The notes under the pieces: generated by a model
What the model saw: only the letters and a program-made list of their open reading frames with translations
Databases searched by the model: none
What the model was told of the DNA's origin: nothing
Made by a program: the position numbers and the translations under genes
In this document: positions 32,931 to 45,779 of the stretch, in pieces
How the letters are laid out: every line of letters begins with the position of its first letter
Numbering within the stretch: position 1 is the first letter of the stretch
Assembly (NCBI RefSeq): GCF_030272615.1
Contig: NC_081405.1
Span: forward strand, 477,053,508 to 477,117,507
Length of the DNA: 64,000 nt
Direction: 5' to 3'
Source of the DNA: Cryptomeria japonica
Lineage: Eukaryota > Streptophyta > Pinopsida > Cupressales > Cupressaceae

Positions 32931-33966
32931 TTAGCTCTCGAAGACAACTAAGAGAGGGGGGTGAATCAGTTGTCTAATAAATTTAAACCAAAAAAATTTT
33001 AACCAACTTAATGCTTAATACCGGTAAACCAGTTAAGTATGCCGGTACATAGTTATAATAGTTAATTGCTATACCGGTAAGGATTAGTGCATGAAACATA
33101 AACACAAAGTCATTCGCAACACATAACACCAATATTTGTTCATGGAAACCCTATAAGGGTAAAAACCATGGTGGGAAACCTTACCCACAATCAGATGATA
33201 CTACTCTAGATAGTAAGTGCACATAAATGGGGTCTGCACATGCAAAAAGGCCAACAACCTAGAGCTCACTTCTCAATCACAAAATGGGAGTCACACTGAC
33301 TACAGTTGGATGGTTAAATCCAATAAGAATGTATTGCACAAAATAGCATCTTCATATGCTAGATTCAGTACCGGTGTAATGCTGATATGCTTCCACAAAA
33401 ACCCTCCTTCAATCTTTAGATGATGTCTATGTGTATAGCTCTTCTTAATCTCACATATACCTTCACACAATCCTTTTTCGCATTCCACATTTGATCTTAC
33501 ATTTATACCATAGCCTAAGACCAATTTTAGTAGGTCGGCTCTACAAGATATTACAATAAAAACATTTTACAAACAATATAATATCTGATGCAATAACTGA
33601 TTAAACATGTCGGCTTAATGCATTTACAACAATAATTAATCATCTCCATAGCATGCCATGTTGATCTAGAAAAGATAAACCTATCGGTGTAACCCTAGAC
33701 CTATTTGCCGGTAACAACAAATATGCAACTATGAATATACCAATGAACAAAACTCCTGGACAAGATGTCTAGATGATGTCTTTGACATAATCATCTGTCT
33801 TCCATGCCATTCCAAGTGTCGGTGATCATTATATCTTGCCGGTGTATCAGATACTAGTAACTGTGCAATAGTTACTTGCTTGTCGGTGAATGTTGCTGGA
33901 TCTCCAAAGTGGTAGTGTTTTAGTAGGTGTTGACATCAATGACAAAACCATACCAAAATACCAACA
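32931..33966 (-). repeat. 3' LTR of element D
   Basis: Matches 51660-52304 over its first ~630 bp (GACAACT-AAGAGAGGGGGG start) and ends ATACCAACA before the PPT. Confidence 0.8.
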
Positions 33967-34341
33967 ATATCCCCCTTTGGTATTGATGGCAAAACAAGAT
34001 GGAAAAACCATCAAAGTGCCAAAATAGAAATGCCAAGTACCAAAAACCAACAATCTCCAAAAAGATTATAAACAGAAAGAATAATCTCTCTCCCTGGGAG
34101 CAACATGTGTTTTCCAAAGTTTTTCCATACCAATCTCTCCCCAAAAGATAATGTGTTTTTCCATATATATCTCTCCCCCTTTGACATCAAATGCCAAAGT
34201 TACAATAAAACCAAGTTCATATACAAAATACCAATCAATTCAATATACCAACTACTCCCCATGAGAAGTAGCTTCCTCATCAAAGACCAAAATAAAATAT
34301 TTCTCTATTAATTATGTCAGTTGATGACAATCATCAACTGT
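33967..34341 (-). other. Element D 3' untranslated region with PPTs
   Basis: The PPT (+ strand ATATCCCCCTTT, 33967-33978) is flanked by arms AATACCAA (33957-33964) and TTGGTATT (33977-33984). A second tract CTCCCCCTTTGACATC is near 34172 and a weaker one near 34254. No ORF. Confidence 0.7.
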
Positions 34342-37254
34342 CTAAGTCTCTACCCATTGTGGTATGACTCCAAGCTGATCTCTGAGATATTCAAAAGTCT
34401 CCTTAGGCAAAGTTTTAGTGAAAATATCCGCAATCTTCTCTTTAGTATTCACATAAACCAGTTTTATCTCCTTTGCTTCAACTTTTTCCCTTAGAAAATT
34501 CAGTTTGATAGAAACATGTTTTGTTTTAGAATGTAACACCAGATTCTTAGATATATCAATTGCTGTAGTGTTATCACAATAGATAGTACTAGGTTCCTTT
34601 CATTTTACCTTTATGTCTTTCAACATTTTCTTAAGCCATCGTACTTGTGTATAGTTAGTTGTTGCTGCAACATATTCTGATTCTACTATTGATAAAGATG
34701 TACAACTTTGTTTCTTACTCAACCAAGAAACTAGTTTGTTTCCAAGAAAGAATTCTCCGCCAGTGGTGCTTTTTCTATCATCCACATCTCCTGCCCAATT
34801 TGCATCTGTGTATGCGCATAATTCAAAGTTTTCATCTCTAGGATACCATAATCCAAGATTTATAGTGCCTTGTAAGTACTAGAAAATCCTTTTTACTGCT
34901 GATTTATGATTTTCTCTAGGATTACTTTGTAATCTTGAAACAATACATACTACATTCATAATATCAGGTCTGGTTTGTGTCAAATATAGTAAACCTCCTA
35001 TCATAGATTTGTATCTAGTTGGATTAATAGGTGTAGATTCATCCCTTTGTGATAATTTGTCATTTGTTGTCATAGGTGTGCTTACCGATTTAGAGTTCTC
35101 CATCCCAAATTTATTCAATAACTCTTTTAAGTATTTGGATTGACTCAAGAATATACCCTTATCAGTCTGTGAAATCTGCAATCCTAAAAATAAATTTATT
35201 TCTCCAATCATAGACATTTCAAATTCTTGCTGCATTTTAATAGAAAATTCCTTACATAATCCATCTTCTCCTGCAAAGATTATATCATCAACAAATACTT
35301 CTATAATCAAGATGTCATCATTAGTTACTTTATAATATAAATTGTTGTCTGCATTTCCTTTAGTAAAACCAATCTTTAAAAGATACTTATCCAATCTTAC
35401 ATACCAAGCTCTTGGAGCTTGTTTTAGTCCATACAGAGTTTTTCTTAACTTGCAAACCATATCATTGTCATCTGTCAAAGAAAATCCATCAGGTTGTTCA
35501 ATGTATACTTCCTCTTCAAGATCTCCATTCAAAAATGCACATTTAATATCCATTTGATAAACTTTGTAGTTCTTGTGTGCTACAAAAACCAAAAATAATC
35601 TAACTGCCTCAATTCTAGCTACTAGTGCAAAGGTTTCATTGTAATCAACACCTTCTTTCTGAGAATATCCCTTACACACTAGTCTTTCTTTATTTCTGAC
35701 AACCTTACCATCTTCATTAAGTTTGTTTCTAAATACCCATTTGGTTCCAATTACATTTTTATCTTTAGGCCGGGGAACTAATGTCCAAGTGTTGTTTTTC
35801 TCAATTTGTTCTAATTCGTCTTCCATAGCTTTAATCCAAAATTTATCTTCACATGCCTCATTAACAGATGATGGTTCAATTTGAGAAATAAGACATACCT
35901 CTTCATTTGCCAATCTTCCTCTTGTCATAACTCCTTTAAACTTGTTTCCAATTATCTGATCTTCAGAATGATTCAGTCTTACATACCGGGGTGTCTTAGT
36001 TTGTTGTTGTTCCTCAATTACTATGGAATCCTCAGATGATACCGGGGTAACTGGATCTTCATTTTGTACCAGTGGATTTAGAGTAGGTTAATTTGTCAAA
36101 ATTTCTATTGCCAGTTCAGAGTCTATATACCTTGAAGTTCCTCTAAATTGTTCATCAATCTTTACATTTGTACTCTCAACAATTTTCTACAATCTCTTGT
36201 TAAAACATCTATATGCTTTGCTCTTAGATGAATAACCAGGAAATATTCCTTCATCACTTCTAGGATCAAATTTTCCAATATGCTCATCTCTTTTGATATA
36301 ACATTTACTTCCAAAAATTCTAAAATACTTAAGAGTAGGAGTATTACCAAACCATAGTTCATGAGGGGTCTTACCGGTTTCACCTTTGATGTGAACTTTG
36401 TTAAATGTATAGACCACTGTGTTGACTGCTTCTCTCCAATACACATGTGGTAGGTTTGCTTCTGATAACATACTTCTTGCTGCATCCAAGATAGTTCTAT
36501 TTTTCCTTTCAACAACTCCATTCTGCTGTGGTGTCTGTGGTGCTGATAGCTATCTTTTGATTCCATTCACTTCACATAATGTATTAAATTCCTTAGATGT
36601 AAATTCACCTCCTTGATCTGATCTTAAACACTTGATTTTCTTACCGGTTTCATTTTCAACCAGTGCTTTGAACAGTTTGAACTTTCCAAGTGCTTCTGAT
36701 TATTCTTTGAGAAAAGTAACCCAACACATTCTAGAATAGTCATCAATGATTGGCATGAAATATCTATCACCTTGTAAGCTTTTAGTTCTAGCTGGACCAC
36801 ATAAATCAGTATGAATCAAATCAAGAGCATTATTTGATTTTTCTAGAGTACTGATCTTTACCATGCAATCAAAGTTTACATGACAGAGTCTCTTATGCCA
36901 TAGCCAACTTTCATCTATATGTGCAATTAAGCATGTCTTTTCATTATTATTCAAATGAAAGATATTACCTCTAGTCTAATTACCGGTTGCAATTTCCAAA
37001 CCAGTTTTGTTCATGATTTTGCATTTTCCATTTTTAAATTGTAACTGAAAACCTTTCTCAACTAACTGACCAACACTCAAAAGATTATGCTTTAATCCTT
37101 CAACACAGTAGACATTGTCAATGTTATGCTTACCATCAAGAGATATTGAACCCTTATCTTTGATTGAAAAAGATTTGTCATCTCCAAATCTCACTAAGCC
37201 TCTATAGTATTCTTGAAAGTTCAATAATTTACCTTTGTCTCCTATCATATGATG
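34342..37254 (-). pseudogene. pol: Element D pol: protease tail, integrase, RT, RNase H
   Basis: Continues from the gag part across G. The pre-integrase region is at 37240-36870, the integrase core at 36850-36200 (HTDLCGP, SDQGGEF, NGVVERKN), RT at 35850-35150 with an intact FVDDIIFAG, and RNase H at 34785-34342 (KHVSIKLNFLREKVEAKEI, IFTKTLP). The 350-codon stretch 35928-34879 is open, so D is the best-preserved copia RT here. An in-frame deletion near 36850 removes the CxxC half of the integrase zinc finger. Several TAG stops interrupt the integrase part. Confidence 0.9.
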
Positions 37255-37259
37255 TGAGC

Positions 37260-40200
37260 TGTAATGCCCCGCCAGGAAACCCCTAAGGGTTTAAATTAAA
37301 AACACTCAAATAGAGTGTAAATTTTTTTTTTTATATAATAATTAAGAGTGTTAATGAAGAGGTTACAATATTAAGATAAATTGAAGTTAACTCAATTCAT
37401 TATTAGACACGACATTAAATGACAATGGAGATGATCTGTCAACTTAGATATCACAGCGGAAGGCTCAGCCAATCCTAAGGAGTTTCCTAACGCGATTACA
37501 TAACCTTACACCTAACTCAACTTGCGTCATTAGATCTATTAAATTGGGTAACTTAATTTCGGGATAACGCATAGATCTTGATTAATGGTTTGGCATCTTC
37601 GAATTTTAGGAATCGATCATCTACTTCGGGTGGATAGGAGGCCCTTGATAGGTTATTTAATTAATGCACTTTATTTTCATAATTTCATTAAGAGGTCTTC
37701 CAAAAGGGTTCATGCTTTTAATATAGAGAGGTTCATTCCTTGGGTTTGGGGTATCCATTCACAAATGATTTCATCCTTTAATGTGTTAATAATAGGCTTA
37801 ATGAGATTTATACATTTAAGGTTAAACTATGATTAGTAAAGCGAGGTTTCCTTCATTTGACTTTAAAATTTTCACCCACATTTGATACCTCTTTTAAAAT
37901 AGTAAACAATATGGTTAATACGATAAATTTGTTTCTTTCGGATTAACTTCCGTGAGTAGAGTGAGGACTCTTCTTTTGTTTTCATATTTAACCAACTAAT
38001 GAGTTGAAATTCTTTTATGAAAGGTATAATGTGCATAGCCATGGAATTCATTTGAAGGGTTAATAATGCAATAAGTAGACTAACTTCATTAAGATGGATA
38101 TGCATTAGGCCACACGAGAACATCTTTTAAATTAAAGTATCGTTAACTAGATGACAATCAACATTTCAAGATTAGAATAATTAAAATCACGGTGACACTC
38201 TCTCTTAGGATTAAAATACAATTTCCTGATTTCATATCACTTTTTTTTTCTTTTTGTTAAATGAACTTAAAATGAGGGAGATAATTTTACTAAGTTAAAT
38301 GTAAAAACCACAAGCCAATTACTCTCCCATTTAGATTTATTTTGGCAATCACGAGGGATTCCTTTTATAAGGGATTAAAATATGGATATCTAATTGAGTT
38401 CGCACTATTATAAGTTAAACTAGTGAGGATTATTGATTTATAATTACAACATGAATTACTAAGTATATTCATCCAATATACAACATGAATTACCTAATTG
38501 AGTCCACACGATTATCATTTTACTCTAGTGAGGAATATAGTTAAGGTTAAAGCGTGAAATAACTTAATGAATCATCCAATGCAATGAAGCATAATTAACA
38601 TGGCGTGAATTTCATTCACTAAGGCAAAAGGATAGATGTTGATATGATGTTCAACCTTTAGATTTCAATCTAGGAATGGTGACATAAATTTTAACTTTGT
38701 TTCCTTTTTACGTCCATTCCATTTATATACTTAATAACAAGTTAATCCAATAAAGAAAACTAGCAAGGTTCCTTCCATTATTACTACGTTCATTTAACCT
38801 TATCAAAATACTCCTTTCCACAACTCTAATTACAATATTTTAAATGCTTGCCATAACCATGATTCACCAAGTTTTATGAACTTAAATAACTACATTTATC
38901 CATATGAATAATGTCATGCACTTAAATTTGAATTCATTAAATTTCCACCATACACTCATGCAAGAAATACAACCATCCATGATAATTTAAAACATAAAAC
39001 AAGCACGCTATAAACATCACATAACACAGATATGATCTCGGAGTTCACCCCGGATGGGCTACATCTCCGGGTCTGCTCAACTGCAAGACCCTTTTGGTAT
39101 TATATCGTTAGAAATACATGATTTATAAGTCTTTACATCTTTGCCTCTTAGGCGAACTCAACCAATAAACAATAGACACCTCATTCGGAGTTTACATAAT
39201 GATCCCTTCTAGAGTGGATCCAACTGAAACACTTCAAAGCAAAAACAAGGATTTCTTAACTGGTGGCACCTTAAATGGAGACTTGACCGACGTTGGTCAG
39301 ACAAAGGCATTCAGAAGACGGTGACCCAACATACCTATCTAGGCCATGCTATTATAACAAACGCATCAAATTTCCAAAATAATAAGCCATGCTCAAGCGT
39401 TAACGGGTAATTACAACACTCTCTCAAGTTGGCTTAAACATCTAAACAAATTAATTAATCCTTAGAAGAAACACTAATGACAAGTTGGTTCACGACAATA
39501 GTCTAGCCCCTTCTCTAACAACTCAAAAAAAATTCTCCTTTTTCTATAAGAACAAATTACATTGAGAGCGACTGAAGAAATGGAAAAGCATTACCGAGCT
39601 AAAACAAGCTTCTATTGCATACATTTAAAAATTAAAGACCATTCCCTCCACTCGATTTACTCATTATCATATAATTAATTATCATTCGATTTAAAATCAC
39701 AATGAAAGTCATTGTTTTATTAAAGCCCAAAAATACATATATGTAATTAATGATATTGGTTAAATAAATGCTATCTATTTTAGCATGTATTATAATATAA
39801 GCATTTATTCTCTCTTTTTTTTTTTGTTGTTAAAAAAAAACATTATATTTCTAAACCAAAATCCCAACTCCTTTTTTTTTTTCTTATAACACAAATATTA
39901 CCTGATATAAACCTATTTTAATAAGCATCTCTTTTTTTTTGTAAACACCATGAAAACCCCAAAACCGAGTTTTAATCATGCTTAAAATCGCCAAGTGAAA
40001 ATAATAATAAAAAAAAACATTTTAAAAGTTAAAAATGGCAGCCAAACCCTAGCCGAGCCGAGCCCTAACCGCAGGGAACTGCGGCCACCATGACGGGCGC
40101 AGCCGGGGGTTCTGCGTCCGCCATGGGGGACGCAGTCCCTACAGCTCCCCCACACAGTGGTGCCGGAAGGGGCTGCGGCCTCCAAAGGAGACGCAATCCC

Positions 40201-41955
40201 CTTCGGCCCCCACTGTGTGTGGGCGCCGATGGTAACTGCGAGCAGCACGCGCGGGGAGGGGCGGGTTGAGCTTCGGCTCCCCCCCCCGTAACCCCTAAAT
40301 TTACATTATTTTTGTTTGTTTTTTTTTTTTTGTTATTTTTTGGATTTGATTCTCAATCCAAGATAAACTATATATATATTTTTTTTGCATAAAATTTTAG
40401 CAAGAATGAAATGCTCCATTATTGCCCCATTCATTTTTTTTTTAAAAAATTTTTACAGGTCTTTTCATTTCCAGATTCACCCAAAACTCCATAATAGAAC
40501 AAACATCTCCACATCGGGTTTTTAAGCCACCAAATCTATTAAGAACAAGAGTTTTATTCAAGAACAATCCAAGTTTGGAAGTAAACTGAAACTAAACTTC
40601 AAACATTCATGGGTAAAACTAATTTTTTTTTTTGTAATCAACAAATAAATAAGGTAGTGGATTCGAATCCTACCTCAAAATGCAATTTCCAGGCATGAAT
40701 CTTGATAAAATGCTTCCCATTCTGCTGCTCCCATCCAAATCTTCCATTTTTCTTCAAAAAAACTCCCAAAACCCAGAACCCCCAAAATGTCTCCCAAAAC
40801 TAGGTTAAAAAGAAAAAGCCCTAATTTTGCCCTAATTTCAATTTCGAATTTAGGGTTTTATTTCTAAAATACAATAAATGAAAATCCAAATGGGAATCAT
40901 TCATTCCCTCCTTGTTCATTTTTCTTTTAAAATTTAAAAGCTTCTATTTCATATTCAACTTTAATTTAATTTACTGAAAATCAAACTTTTATATTTTATC
41001 AACTATACAAGTAAGAAGAAATAATTTCTTTTAAATAATAATAATTTTCCCTTTTCCCTCCAAATGCGAAAATGCGTAATTTATTGCTATCTCCCAAATG
41101 TCTTTTAAATTTTTCCTTTCCAAAAACGCATAATCTCATTAAATTCATTATTTTAAAATTAGCTATTAAATTAACTCGCTACAACATAATAAAACGACAT
41201 TTTTAAATAAATGACTAATCTAATGCAAGAGTTTAATTTATTCTAATTTCTCGACTACAAATGCATAAAAGTTACAAATGCGTAAACGAGCACGCTAACC
41301 CAAGTTAAATACCTTAAGCTTACTACATCAATAATTTAAAGTGGTCTCTTAAATTAATGTTTAATCATATAAAGGAAGCTACCCAATTTAAATTTCTAAA
41401 TTCCTAATGTGCTCGTCTACTCATAAATTTTGAATTTAATACTTAGGATAACAAACCTCACTTACCCCGCGCAAGGCATGCAAATCGAGGAAGTCCTCCA
41501 AGTCTCTCGACACGCATCCCAATAAAACGTGAGCTCCATGAATCCACGCACGATGCTCACCTAACCATGGCTAAGGCAAGACGAGCGTTATATGACCACT
41601 AATTCCGAATTCAAAAGATGAAAGGGCATACTCAACCTTGCAAATTCCAAAGGAGATGAACCTTGCCCTAAGCGATGTTGTACCTACAATCTCCTGCACC
41701 CATGAATTCATACAAGCATGCATATACAAATACATATTCAATGAAGACGTCAGCTCAAGATTTATCACAAGGGTTAGGAACAATTACATTTACACGAAAA
41801 TCGATGCAAAAGCACAATAATAAGTATGCACAATTTATTTATATTATCTAAACTACACATTGCATATCGGTTAATCTACCATTCAAGAATGTCACATAGG
41901 AAGTAAATCAAGGTTAAATGGGTTTTAAAAGTCCGACTAGGGTATGGGCATTACA
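37260..41955 (-). repeat. 3' LTR of element G
   Basis: 4,696 bp, TGTAATGCCCCGCC to GGGCATTACA. AT-rich except for the island at 40036-40300. ORFs inside it also occur in the partner LTR but have no protein-like character. Confidence 0.95.
40036..40300 (-). other. GC-rich island in the G 3' LTR
   Basis: About 260 bp of GC-rich, CpG-rich sequence in an otherwise AT-rich LTR, duplicated at 48555-48820. It contains CCCACACAGTGG and its near inverse CCACTGTGTGTGGG, and repeated CTGCGG/ACGCAG words. It may be the promoter/R region; not proven. Confidence 0.55.
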
Positions 41956-43560
41956 TTCTCCCCCCCTAGGTTCCGACTTACTCCTGGAAGTCGCAAAGTT
42001 AAACGGAAGTCCTGCAACACTTATTAGTCCTTAAACTCACTTAACAATTATCAATTTGCACAAACAACTATTTAGTCAACAATTTAAAACATTATTCATC
42101 AACAAAAATGCACCTAGCATCATTCACACCTTCAAATATTCTATAATTTACACTCAATCATAGCAAGGATATGAGACTTTTCCTTTTTTTTATGTCACCA
42201 ATTTCAAAGCAATCAAAATATATAAGCACAGTTATCATACTCATTTATCAAACATGACAAGAAAAATACGCTCTCAAGGTCAATTTCTTTCACCAATTCA
42301 TTTCTTTCACAAAACTTTATCGCATAAAACTAGCCTCAAATAACAATTTCTACCACCAAGTTACTTTTCAACAAATAAGGACAATGTAAGAACTCAATTG
42401 TTACATTTTTCAGACATACAAGATCCTTTCCAATGACTATGCCCCATAACATAGTGACAAGTTAGTACCATTTAATCCATGATTACACATAATATCCATC
42501 CACAATACTGGTTTGCACAACACAACAGGCCACATGTGAGCATGTCTAATGCTCGGTCAAAGGTAACATATATGATCCACATCTCAATGCCTGCTCTCAG
42601 AACAAATACATGATCAACAAATATCCAACATCTCACTTGAGGGCTTGATGGTGCTAGGGTACACCATAGCGGTGCTTCCTTCCATACAAGTCCCTCGTGA
42701 ATATCCCTTGTTGTGTAAGGTGTTTAGCCTCCAAGAGATAGTCACCACTCATAGGTAGGTAGTGGATCTTAGCTGTTTTCACAGCCTCACATACCTCCAT
42801 CCTCAAGGTTCCTTGCGTCTACTTCCTCGTATACACTCATCCAAGCCTGTCTCCTATGTTCTTAGAGAGGAATTCACATTACAACACAAGACCAGCATAC
42901 GAAAACAACAAGGATAAACCGGTTTAGCCACTAAAGTACAATAGATTAAAGATAATATTTGTCAATTCCAACAATAAAACAAGAAAATAATTTCCGGATT
43001 TGCAACATCAAATCAAGTAAAATCAAGATCGCAAGATCGTGGCTAAACTGTCAAGGTCAAGGTAAAATAAATTGCTGGCCCACAAGGAAATAAATAAATA
43101 ATTACAAGAAAATCATAATCGCACATTACATCACTACGTGACTAGTAGCTAGCCACCAACGAGGAAGGAAGGAACAATCGTCTAGCTACCCTAGTAGCTC
43201 ATCATGTGGTGTGACCAAGTCACACATCCACATGGCATGGAAGTGTGCACCTCGGCATCACCCCGCATCACGTCGTCATGTGGCATGGCTCTACCCTATA
43301 CCTATTGGTAGGCCGCATGGCGATGTCTACTACATCCCGCATCGTGTCTCAGCACGACATGGCAATACTCCAAGCGGACAAAGCACGCAATGGACGTATC
43401 CCGCATGGCAGTGTACCCCACGGATAAGGCACACGCTGGTCACACTCCGCATAGCGATGTTCCTCTCAGGATACTCGCCGTAAGCCAGAGGTATACATGG
43501 CTAAGGTCTACCCATAAGTCTACCAACACTAGCCTGTTGGTAACTTATGTAGAACAATAA

Positions 43561-43650
43561 CATGCCTCTCATGAAGACAAGGCAACAAATGCTCCAATAT
43601 GCAAGAAAGTACCATGCCTCTCATGAAGACAAGGCAACAAATGCTCCAAT
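43561..43650 (+). repeat. 52-bp tandem duplication in G internal domain
   Basis: A 38-bp core (43561-43598, starting CATGCCTCTCATGAAGAC) recurs at 43613-43650, apparently identical, so the period is 52 bp. Confidence 0.9.
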
Positions 43651-45765
43651 GGAATCCAACAATATGCTCAAAAACTATCATCTATATGCTCAAGATAAAG
43701 GATAGGAATAAGGCTGGCACACATGAACCTCATAAATCGGTTCATCACAAGGGGAAGTATTGAGTACACCTATGTTATAGTTTCATTACAAAACCATGCT
43801 TTTCCTCGAAATAGGGAAGCTAAAGTCACTTCGCGTCGACATTACTCATACGCTGTTCATACTATTTCAAGGAACGGTGACTTCTACTACTACCCCTTCA
43901 CATACTTACTTATCAACAACCCGTGGGTTGGCACTCAGTAAGGGAAACAAACAAGCAACATCACATAGATAGGTATGGTTTCCCATACTCATAAACAAAC
44001 ACATTCCCCATGGTTGATTACTTCACCATCCCATGGGCACACAAAGCAAGCACGGGCTTTCTCACAACACACACCGAATAGCACTATTACTGGTTTAGTC
44101 ACATTTACGGGGAGCACTTTACATTATGCTAACATATACTTAAGGGAAGCTTTAATTATGCTTTACACATGAATTCACCAAACAAGGTTTACTCTAGATC
44201 CACGTACTGAAATTTTCAACAATTCAAATTTACACAACGAGATAACATCATTTTAATATCTTTCTCAATCTTCCCTAAGCATTTTCATTCACATTATTAA
44301 CTATGCAATTTCCCTTTTCAAGATAAAAAACTTTCCCCTTTCAATTAGAAGCCCAAAGCAACATAAAATTTCACAGGCATTATAGCAAAACTTCTTCTTA
44401 AATCACTGCATTCTAATTAGTGTTTCAAAAACAACAATTCCTATACTTTAAACGAGAGGAGGAAGAGAGTTGGGAAATCAACTATTTCCTACGAATACAC
44501 AAAAATTTCAAATTCACTCCATATGCTCGGACATAAGTTTATCATTTGAGTTGCACAGTTTTCTCCTTTTTTTTTTTTTTTCTATCCCTTAGGAAGGTTC
44601 CAAAACATCCTAACATGACATTTCTAATCATTATTGCTGCACTATAATGTTCTAGTTTTCCGAACAAGAATTCAAAACAATCAATTTTTCTTTTGTAATA
44701 CAAGTCTTCTAAAGCACAATCACTATTCGTAATATGTTACAATACAATAATACCTCAAATTTAACATTGAAACTTCATAATATGATAAGGAGGTAAACAA
44801 AGAGCTATCTACTAGATTTTACACATTTAGTGCATACAATTCCACAAGTCTTTTATTTACTCCTTTCGAAACATAATAAGGCAATTATCTAATTCCAAAA
44901 CAAGTTAAATGGTGCGTCATTTAATAGGTCCTAATCACACTAATTGAATAAGCACATAAAACAATCTTTTGAGAAGCACATCAATTTACTCTTGAAGCTA
45001 CTACAGTATGTCCTCTTTTGGTTTTCCTTTCACATCGAACAATTTGCACAAAATCAACTATATGCATATTAAAGCACCTTACTTAAGATGAAATTTATTT
45101 ATATTACTCCTACCAAGCACATGGAGCACCCTTAATGCAACCATACAATTTTCTATCATTAACCAAAAATTAACTCCCAAGTCAATCCCTTTCACATTCT
45201 AAAACACAAAAACGTTATGAGGCTCACACAAGACTCTAGAATATCACCCTTTCTCTTGCAATTAGAAAACTTAAATAAAAGATAACTATACATATCAATT
45301 CCTGTTAATTTACTTAGAGAGAGAAGAGGAAGAGTCATATTCACTCAATTTTCTACAAAATAAGCATTAGCATTTGCCATACTAGTCTTTCAAGTGGACA
45401 ACCATTAAAATAGATCAAAACCATAAACAAGCACATTTCGTACTTTTAGGTTCAAGACATTAACAACCAACTTAGATGGATTAGTCAAAAAGTAAAACAA
45501 GCAAGAATGAAGGTACATATGAATCATTTTCAAAGAAGAGAAGTCATAGACCAAGACCTCAATAGGTAGACAAAACACCCATAATTATTTCCAAAACACC
45601 CACATCAATAAGGTGAAACAAAGTGTGAACACACACGTTACACACAAGAAGGGTCTGTTATATCACACTCTCTCATCAAGGTGGACAAGCATACAACATA
45701 AGATAGACACACACACACCAACTAGGAGCACAAGTGAAACCAGAGATCCCAGTGTTGCAACATGG

Positions 45766-45779
45766 GCTCTGATACCAAG
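45766..45779 (-). other. Primer-binding site of element G
   Basis: Minus-strand CTTGGTATCAGAGC adjoins the 5' LTR and is complementary to initiator Met tRNA. Confidence 0.9.

Larger units (their letters stand above)
41956..45779 (-). other. Element G internal domain, non-coding
   Basis: The PPT lies at 41956-41969 (+ strand TTCTCCCCCCCTAG). No open frame beyond about 90 codons and no protein I recognise. A GC-richer patch at 43190-43480 has repeated CCGCATGGC/CATGGCA words. The primer site is at the right edge. Confidence 0.7.

Noticed and set aside
37585..37836. An 83-codon ORF repeated exactly at 46105-46356 (also ORFs at 37872, 39982, 41571 and their partners)
   Set aside because: They are duplicated only because they lie in the two LTRs of G. 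No protein-like features.
40655..40675. tRNA-like B box (GATTCGAATCC) suggesting a tRNA or SINE
   Set aside because: No matching A box, acceptor stem or anticodon arm upstream, and the T stem has a mismatch.
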